A model generated the notes under the pieces. That model worked only from the letters and a program-made list of their open reading frames with translations. It ran no database searches and was not told where the DNA came from. A program made the position numbers and the translations under genes. From an uncultured Bacteroidales bacterium (GTDB lineage: Bacteria; Bacteroidota; Bacteroidia; Bacteroidales; Paludibacteraceae), in contig CACZOA010000113.1 in assembly GCA_902782665.1 (NCBI GenBank), positions 1 to 38,661 on the forward strand: 38,661 nt of DNA, written 5' to 3'. Shown piece by piece: positions 33,219 to 38,661 of the stretch (positions within the stretch are counted from its first letter, which is position 1; every line of letters begins with the position of its first letter).

Positions 33219-35252
33219 CTATTTTTTCATTTTAAGGAGCTCATTCTGCAGTTTGATCATCTCATCACGCAGACGAGCGGCCTCCAAAAATTCGAGATCC
33301 TTGGCGGCATCAAGCATTGCCTGTTTAGTCTTGGCAATAAGTTTCTCCAATTCAGCAGGAGTATTATAAGTAGACGTGGTTTCAGCCACCATTGCTGGTT
33401 TACGTTGACGCTCAGCATAAACGTCTGGCTCAACATAATATTTAGGCTCATTCTCATCACGTTCCTTAAGTATCGTCTTCTTTTCTTTGTTCAAAGCCTT
33501 AGGGACGATATGGTTTGCCTCATTGTATGCCATCTGTTTCTCGCGACGACGGTTTGTCTCATCAATCGTCTGCTGCATACTTTCTGTTATCTTGTCGGCA
33601 TACATTATCACACGTCCATTCAGATTACGTGCCGCACGTCCTGCAGTTTGTGTCAATGAACGGTGCGAACGAAGGAATCCCTCCTTGTCTGCGTCGAGGA
33701 TAGCCACAAGCGACACCTCCGGCAAATCCAATCCCTCACGAAGAAGGTTGACTCCTACAAGCACGTCGAATAAGCCATTGCGTAGATCCTCCATGATACG
33801 GACACGTTCAAGAGTGTCGACGTCGGAATGGACATAACGGCTTCGTATACCAGACTTCTGCAGATATTCCTGCAACTCCTCAGCCATTCGTTTGGTAAGA
33901 GTAGTGACCAACACTCGTTCATCCTTCTCGGCACGCACAATGATCTCTTCAATCAGATCATCAATCTGATTGAGACTTGGACGCACATCTATAATCGGAT
34001 CCAACAGTCCAGTAGGTCGGATCACCTGCTCCACCACAACACCTTCACACTTCTCCAGTTCAAACTCGGCTGGAGTGGCAGAGACATATATGGTCTGATC
34101 TGTCAGTTCTTCAAACTCTTCAAATTTCAAAGGACGGTTGTCCATTGCGGCAGGAAGACGGAATCCGTATTCCACCAAATTCTTTTTTCTTGCACTGTCT
34201 CCTCCATACATCGCACGAATCTGCGGGATCGTCACATGGCTCTCGTCTATCACAAGAAGCATATCCTTAGGGAAGAAATCCAACAGACAGAACGGACGAG
34301 TGCCTGGTTTTCTTCCATCGAAATAGCGAGAATAGTTTTCGATTCCGGAGCAATGTCCCAGCTCACGGATCATCTCCATATCGTAGTTGACACGCTCGCT
34401 GATTCGTTTAGCCTCAGCACTTCTGCCTTGAAGTTCAAAGAACTCAATCTGCTTTGTCAGGTCGTCACCGATTTCAATAAGAGAACGGGAGATTCGTTCC
34501 TTGGTAGTCACAAAAAGGTTCGCAGGATAGATTCGAGTCTGCTCAAACGACTCTATCGGCATGTTTGACAATGGATCGATACTAATTATCTCTTCAATCT
34601 CGTCGCCCCAGAAACTTACACGTAAGACGAAATCAGTGTCTGCCATAAAGACATCAACAGTATCGCCCTTCACACGGAAGTTTCCTCGTTCAAGTGATAT
34701 CTCATTGCGTTGGTAGAGATTATCACTCAACATTCTCAGAAACACCTGCAAATCAAGTTGCTGACCGACCTGGATTGTGATTGTGTTTGCATAGAAATCC
34801 TCTGGGTTTCCCATACCATATAGGCAAGACACAGAAGAAATCACAACCACATCACGTCTGCCAGAAAGCAATGCAGTGGTTGTGGCAAGACGAAGTTTTT
34901 CAATTTCATCGTTGATTGCCAGATCCTTCTCAATATAAGTGTCGGAGTTTGGCAAATATGCTTCCGGCTGATAATAATCATAATATGACACGAAATACTC
35001 CACGGCATTCTCAGGGAAGAAACCCTTAAACTCTCCATACAACTGTGCGGCAAGAGTCTTGTTGTGGCTGAGAATCAAAGTCGGACGCTGTACTTTCTCA
35101 ATCACGTTCGCAATTGTAAAAGTCTTTCCCGAACCTGTCACTCCGAGTAATGTCTGGTATTTGACACCATTATTAACACCCTCCACCAGTTGACGGATCG
35201 CTTCCGGTTGGTCTCCTGTAGGTTTATATTTCGATGTCAGTTTGAAATCCAT
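33219..35252 (-). CDS. uvrB: Excinuclease ABC subunit B
   Basis: 677 residues, normal length. Walker A GVTGSGKT (37-44), the damage-probing beta-hairpin VSYYDYYQPEAYLPNSDTYI, DESHVTIPQIRAMYGGD (motif II), VSATPAEFELEK, TKRMAEELQEYL, VGVNLLREGLDLPEVSLVAILDADKEGFLRS and QTAGRAARN (motif VI). The C-terminal UVR motif (LEKLIAKTKQAMLDAAKDLE and on) binds UvrC. UvrB verifies lesions in nucleotide excision repair. It is co-transcribed with the downstream helicase, which in other bacteria removes the excised patch. Confidence 0.98.
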   Translation of the reverse strand: MDFKLTSKYKPTGDQPEAIRQLVEGVNNGVKYQTLLGVTGSGKTFTIANVIEKVQRPTLILSHNKTLAAQLYGEFKGFFPENAVEYFVSYYDYYQPEAYLPNSDTYIEKDLAINDEIEKLRLATTTALLSGRRDVVVISSVSCLYGMGNPEDFYANTITIQVGQQLDLQVFLRMLSDNLYQRNEISLERGNFRVKGDTVDVFMADTDFVLRVSFWGDEIEEIISIDPLSNMPIESFEQTRIYPANLFVTTKERISRSLIEIGDDLTKQIEFFELQGRSAEAKRISERVNYDMEMIRELGHCSGIENYSRYFDGRKPGTRPFCLLDFFPKDMLLVIDESHVTIPQIRAMYGGDSARKKNLVEYGFRLPAAMDNRPLKFEEFEELTDQTIYVSATPAEFELEKCEGVVVEQVIRPTGLLDPIIDVRPSLNQIDDLIEEIIVRAEKDERVLVTTLTKRMAEELQEYLQKSGIRSRYVHSDVDTLERVRIMEDLRNGLFDVLVGVNLLREGLDLPEVSLVAILDADKEGFLRSHRSLTQTAGRAARNLNGRVIMYADKITESMQQTIDETNRRREKQMAYNEANHIVPKALNKEKKTILKERDENEPKYYVEPDVYAERQRKPAMVAETTSTYNTPAELEKLIAKTKQAMLDAAKDLEFLEAARLRDEMIKLQNELLKMKK

Positions 35253-35288
35253 TGCCGAATTATATCTTATATACTATTATTCAAAATT

Positions 35289-35350
35289 TGGGTTACATCG
35301 GAACCGACATAACCCATTTTTAGTGTAGACAGGAATAATTCCGTCTACAC
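35289..35350. other. Two tandem hairpins between pspC and uvrB
   Basis: Hairpin 1: TGGGTTA (35289-35295) with TAACCCA (35310-35316), plus inner TCGG/CCGA. Hairpin 2: GTGTAGAC (35323-35330) with GTCTACAC (35343-35350), plus inner GGAA/TTCC beyond a one-base bulge. They fill the gap after clpC-pspC on the minus strand. Neither has a clear T tract on either strand; the first is followed by AAATTTTG. They may end clpC-pspC transcripts, protect 3' ends, or form part of the uvrB leader. Confidence 0.5.
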
Positions 35351-35368
35351 GATTAAATCAATATCAAA

Positions 35369-35554
35369 TTACTTTTCCGACAGCAACATGATAATCCATG
35401 CGATAAGGTAAATACCCAAACCAAAGCCAAAAGCGAGAGTACAAACTGCAAAGATCACACGCATCATTGTCACGTCCATTCCGATATACTCAGCCAAACC
35501 AGCTGCAGTACCAGTAAGCATTTTATTGCTTGAAAGTCTCAATTGTTTACTCAT
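35369..35554 (-). CDS. PspC-domain membrane protein
   Basis: 61 residues, almost entirely one PspC domain: RLSSNKMLTGTAAGLAEYIG, then MDVTMMRVIFAVCTLAFGFG, then a second hydrophobic stretch ending LIAWIIMLLSEK. PspC proteins sit in the inner membrane; in Proteobacteria they sense envelope stress with PspB, but small stand-alone PspC proteins are widespread and mostly uncharacterised. It begins 16 nt after the clpC stop and is likely co-transcribed with it. Confidence 0.9.
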   Translation of the reverse strand: MSKQLRLSSNKMLTGTAAGLAEYIGMDVTMMRVIFAVCTLAFGFGLGIYLIAWIIMLLSEK

Positions 35555-35570
35555 AATTATAAAATTTTAG

Positions 35571-38192
35571 TTAGTCCTCTATAAGCTTAAACGAAGGCTT
35601 GGTAGAAGTTTTATCTTCATTAGCCTCTATTATAATCTCATATTTTTTATCGATGCCATTCTCCAAAATCACCTCAGCCACAGCATCCTCGACACATGTC
35701 TGCAATGTGCGACGCAATGGTCTCGCTCCATATACAGGATCATAGCTCTTAGACACCATGTAGTCCATAGCATCTTCAGTGATTGTCAGCTTCATACCAA
35801 GTTTGCCGATTCTCTCACGGATCGGATTGATCTCAAGTTCGATAATCTTTGTGATAGAATCTTTCTCAAGTGGAGAGAAACTTACAATCTCATCAATACG
35901 GTTCAAGAACTCAGGAGTGAATGTCTTGTTAAGTTGCTTGCGGACAACATCATCTGCGACAGACTTGCTGACCTCCGTCTGCATAGAGAAACCTATACCA
36001 CGGCCAAAATCCTTCAACTGACGTGAACCGACGTTGCTGGTCATAATGATCACAGTGTTCTTGAAATCGACCTTTCTTCCCTGGCTGTCAGTCAAGCAAC
36101 CCTCATCCATAACCTGAAGAAGAATGTTGTAGACATCAGCGTGAGCCTTCTCTATCTCATCAAGAAGAACGATTGAATATGGCTTTGTGCGGACCTTTTC
36201 AGTCAACTGTCCACCATCCTCATGTCCTACATATCCCGGAGGAGCTCCTATAAGACGAGACACAGCATGTTTCTCCATATACTCACTCATGTCGATTCGA
36301 ATCAGAGACTCATCACCGTCGAACATCTCTTTAGCCAACATCTTGGCAAGATATGTCTTACCGACTCCTGTAGGACCGAGGAACAAGAATGTTCCGATAG
36401 GACGATTTGGATCACCAAGACCAATTTTGTTGCGACGGATAGCCTTCACCACTTTAGCCACAGCATCATCCTGTCCGATCACCTTACCCTTCAAGACATT
36501 CGGCATTTCAACCAAACGTTGGCTTTCATCTTTAGCGATTCGGGTGATAGGGATTCCTGTCATTGTAGCGACGACACGCATCACATCATCCTCTGTCACG
36601 ACACGACGGTTGGACTTCATCTCTTCCGTCCATCTCTTTTTTTCTGCGTTCAACTGGATAGTCAACGCCTTTATCTTGTCACGCAACTCAGTAGCCAACT
36701 CATAGTTCTGCTTCTTTACCGCGTTCATTTTCTCATCTTCAAGAGACTTCAATTCTGTCTCAAGATCAACGACAACCGATGGAATCTCCACATCAACAAT
36801 ATGAGTGGCAGCTCCTGCCTCATCCATAGCATCAATAGCCTTGTCTGGGAACATACGGTCTCCGATATATCTTCCGGTAAGTTTAACGCAAGCGTTTATA
36901 GCCTCGTCAGTATACTTCACCATGTGATGCTCCTCGTATGCCGCCTTGCTATTGTTAAGGATTTCAAGAGTTTCCTCTTCCGTTGTAGGATCGACAAGCA
37001 CACGTTGGAAACGGCGATCCAACGCACCGTCTTTCTCAAAATACTGACGATACTCCTTTATTGTTGTCGTACCGATACACTGGAACTCACCACGAGCCAA
37101 AGCAGGCTTCAACATGTTAGCGGCATCCAAAGTACCAGGAGCTGAACCAGCACCGATCATTGTATGAATCTCGTCGATAAAGACAATCACATTCTTATTA
37201 CCAGCCACCTCAGAAAGGATCGCTTTCAAACGCTCCTCAAACTGACCACGGTATTTTGTGCCAGCGACAAGAGCTCCCATATCAAGAGCATAAATCACCT
37301 TATCAAGAAGGATATGAGGTGCACGTTTGTTGACAATGTCCAAAGCAAGACCATCGACAATGGAAGTTTTGCCGACACCTGGCTGACCGATAAGAACAGC
37401 ATTGTTCTTTTTCTTACGACTAAGAATCTGAGAGAGACGTTCAATCTCACGCTTTCTACCAACTATTTCAGCCACATTTCCGTTTGCAGCCTCACGAGAA
37501 AGATTACGAGCATACTTCTCAAGGTAAGGCATAGCTGAATTTGAAGACGTTGCAGCCTGTTTAGAAGTAGCGGATTGTTTAGACATTATCGAACTTGCGT
37601 CAGCATCGTTGTCCATATCATCCTCGTCTTCATCTTCGTCTTCCTGCACACCATCATTGATATTCAGATCCATTGGCTCAATAGTGTCAAGTCCACCCTC
37701 CTCTTCTTCAGCGTATTGCTCATCCTTATCCCACATTTTATGTGAGATAGCAAGCATCTTATCATATGTCACGCCTTCAGATATGAGCACTTCCGACGCG
37801 AGGTTAGAATCCTCACGAAGGATAGCCAAAAGAAGTATGTCTGTATCCGATTGTTCAATAGTACGGAATTGACGGCGTTCGATTTCCATAAGGAAAAGCA
37901 AACGCTCGGTAGATTTCAGCATAGGTATATCTTCATCCAAGAAAGGATTATTGTTTTCTTTACGAATAACATCCTCTATCTTCTGACGGATAATTCTCGG
38001 ATCAACATTCAATTCCTTGAAAGCGGCCATAGCCGGACCCTCTCCGTCGCGGAAGATACCCAACAGCACATGTTCAGGAGCGATACTGTCGTTTCCTAAA
38101 CGGGCAGCCTCTTCCTTACTGTATATAATAACGTCTTTAACTCGTTTTGTTACCTTATTGTTAATATTGTTAAAAAAATTGTCCTGTTGCAT
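35571..38192 (-). CDS. clpC: ClpC-type AAA+ unfoldase, ATP-binding subunit of Clp protease
   Basis: 873 residues. The double Clp N-domain (about 1-150: KVTKRVKDVIIYSKEEAARL, EHVLLGIFRDGEG) is followed by a linker (155-225) that contains an acidic run (DEDEDEDD, about 185-192) and a Ser/Ala/Gln-rich stretch. D1 has Walker A GQPGVGKTS (269-277) and Walker B VIVFIDEIHTM. A UVR motif (LEDEKMNAVKKQNYELATEL) sits in the middle domain and marks ClpC rather than ClpA or ClpB. D2 has GPTGVGKT and SIVLLDEIEKAH. It unfolds substrates for ClpP. A -7 element TATATTTG lies at 38217-38224. No CtsR gene or mcsAB operon is present here. Confidence 0.94.
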   Translation of the reverse strand: MQQDNFFNNINNKVTKRVKDVIIYSKEEAARLGNDSIAPEHVLLGIFRDGEGPAMAAFKELNVDPRIIRQKIEDVIRKENNNPFLDEDIPMLKSTERLLFLMEIERRQFRTIEQSDTDILLLAILREDSNLASEVLISEGVTYDKMLAISHKMWDKDEQYAEEEEGGLDTIEPMDLNINDGVQEDEDEDEDDMDNDADASSIMSKQSATSKQAATSSNSAMPYLEKYARNLSREAANGNVAEIVGRKREIERLSQILSRKKKNNAVLIGQPGVGKTSIVDGLALDIVNKRAPHILLDKVIYALDMGALVAGTKYRGQFEERLKAILSEVAGNKNVIVFIDEIHTMIGAGSAPGTLDAANMLKPALARGEFQCIGTTTIKEYRQYFEKDGALDRRFQRVLVDPTTEEETLEILNNSKAAYEEHHMVKYTDEAINACVKLTGRYIGDRMFPDKAIDAMDEAGAATHIVDVEIPSVVVDLETELKSLEDEKMNAVKKQNYELATELRDKIKALTIQLNAEKKRWTEEMKSNRRVVTEDDVMRVVATMTGIPITRIAKDESQRLVEMPNVLKGKVIGQDDAVAKVVKAIRRNKIGLGDPNRPIGTFLFLGPTGVGKTYLAKMLAKEMFDGDESLIRIDMSEYMEKHAVSRLIGAPPGYVGHEDGGQLTEKVRTKPYSIVLLDEIEKAHADVYNILLQVMDEGCLTDSQGRKVDFKNTVIIMTSNVGSRQLKDFGRGIGFSMQTEVSKSVADDVVRKQLNKTFTPEFLNRIDEIVSFSPLEKDSITKIIELEINPIRERIGKLGMKLTITEDAMDYMVSKSYDPVYGARPLRRTLQTCVEDAVAEVILENGIDKKYEIIIEANEDKTSTKPSFKLIED

Positions 38193-38216
38193 TTAAGTTC
38201 TTTCAAATTATTAATG

Positions 38217-38224
38217 CAAATATA
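38217..38224 (-). promoter_or_regulatory. -7 element of clpC-pspC
   Basis: TATATTTG on the minus strand, matching TAnnTTTG, 24 nt before the ATG at 38192. The region upstream is a long A tract on the minus strand and shows no clear -33 element. Confidence 0.45.
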
Positions 38225-38276
38225 CTCCATTTTTTTTTCAATACATAATTCCAAATAAGAATTGACATTTTTAATC

Positions 38277-38316
38277 AAAAAAAAAGGAGACGCGATTACT
38301 CACGTCTCCTTTTTTC
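38277..38316. terminator. Bidirectional-looking terminator after the T9SS cargo gene
   Basis: GGAGACG (38286-38292) pairs with CGTCTCC (38303-38309), 10-nt loop, and is flanked by A9 on the left and T6 on the right, so both strands show a stem with a T run. It lies 16-20 bases after the stop of the minus-strand cargo gene and shields clpC from readthrough. Confidence 0.8.
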
Positions 38317-38332
38317 ATTATTCAGTCAATTA

Positions 38333-38661
38333 CTACTTAAAGTAGACAACCTCGATAGAACCCTTATGTTTAGAGCCATCCTTCAAAATGATATCATAGA
38401 AGTAGACACCAGGATCGACATACTCACCTCTACATTTACCATCCCATCCGTTCTGGCTATCAACCAGCTTCTGTCCATAACGGTTGAAGATGACAACTGG
38501 ATAACCCTCCATGAACGTATCGTTCAAGCCGACTGAATTCATAGGAGTAAAGGCTGTAGGAATATCCTTGACCACATTGATAGCGACCACATTTGAAGGA
38601 ACTGCAGGACAAACGCTGTCGATCATCAACACATAGTAAGAAGCTGTATCCTGAAGACCAA
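38333..38661 (-). CDS. C-terminal end of a type IX secretion (type B sorting) cargo protein, cut by right edge
   Basis: The frame is open to the window edge, so only the last 109 residues are seen; the GTG at 38630-38632 is internal, not a start. The visible part begins in the end of an Ig/PKD-like domain (DTASYYVLMIDSVCPAVPSN) and continues into the gliding-motility-associated C-terminal domain: TPMNSVGLNDTFMEGYPVVI, FNRYGQKLV, GWDGKCRGEYVDPGVYFYDI and LKDGSKHKGSIEVV. This domain directs export by the type IX secretion system. The cargo itself is outside the window, but its presence implies that the organism has a T9SS. Confidence 0.9.
   Translation of the reverse strand, partial: GLQDTASYYVLMIDSVCPAVPSNVVAINVVKDIPTAFTPMNSVGLNDTFMEGYPVVIFNRYGQKLVDSQNGWDGKCRGEYVDPGVYFYDIILKDGSKHKGSIEVVYFK

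Noticed and set aside
33828-34568. Long plus-strand open frame (246 codons) opposite uvrB
   Set aside because: It lies wholly antisense to a full-length conserved uvrB and shows no recognisable domain or start context; it is a by-product of codon use.
36222-37145. Plus-strand open frame of 307 codons opposite clpC
   Set aside because: Antisense to conserved ClpC motifs, with Cys/His/Ser-rich composition typical of shadow frames; no homology recognised.

Overview
The window looks like a chromosomal segment of a Bacteroidota genome, most likely a gut- or rumen-type Bacteroidales. The reasons are: many promoters of the Bacteroidetes type (a TTTG-like -33 element, 19-21 bp, then TAnnTTTG); almost no Shine-Dalgarno sequences; a GT3-type glycogen synthase paired with a glucan phosphorylase; an S16 protein with a long Ala/Lys/Glu tail; the DUF4271-hemD-rnpA-yidD neighbourhood; and, at the right edge, the C-terminal sorting domain of a type IX secretion cargo protein. 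Family or genus cannot be fixed from this sequence alone. I saw no tRNA, rRNA, CRISPR array, complete transposase or phage genes.

Layout, left to right. Positions 1-5000 hold the start of an unknown gene at the left edge, an outer-membrane-like protein, a repeat-rich intergenic stretch, and a two-gene operon of an M23 peptidase and a C69 dipeptidase homologue. Positions 4.7-15 kb hold housekeeping genes on the minus strand: rpsP, valS, yidD, rnpA, hemD, a DUF4271 membrane protein, tsaE, a PgpH-like HD phosphodiesterase and a DUF4380 protein; the last five, read from 14815 down to 9094, form one tight operon. From 15.1 kb the plus strand carries purT-lysA. Positions 17.5-19.15 kb are a small AT-rich accessory island. 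Then come an MGMT-type DNA repair gene, a small exported protein with a short overlapping ORF, and nhaD. From 21.9 kb to the right edge everything is on the minus strand: an HD phosphohydrolase, an ABC exporter, an exported unknown, an FNT channel, glgP and glycogen synthase, ridA, pcrA-like helicase and uvrB, pspC and clpC, and the T9SS cargo fragment.

The accessory island is the most interesting part. It holds a two-gene module with its own canonical promoter: a GHKL-fold ATPase followed by a STAS-like DUF4325 protein. The module is bracketed by two copies (29 of 30 bases identical, same orientation) of a terminator hairpin, one ending lysA and one ending the module. On the opposite strand, immediately beyond, lies a relic of an Abi_2/AbiF abortive-infection gene whose N- and C-terminal coding ends are joined out of frame by an internal deletion. 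Upstream of the relic, an apparently intact structured RNA of the abiF-RNA type keeps a good promoter. The region between lysA and the repair gene therefore looks like a turnover site for defence or signalling cassettes, with an orphaned RNA left behind.

Other points worth noting: the C69 dipeptidase homologue has Gly where the family has its catalytic N-terminal Cys; several REP/MITE-like palindromes sit in intergenic spaces; and RnpA has a degenerate RNR motif.
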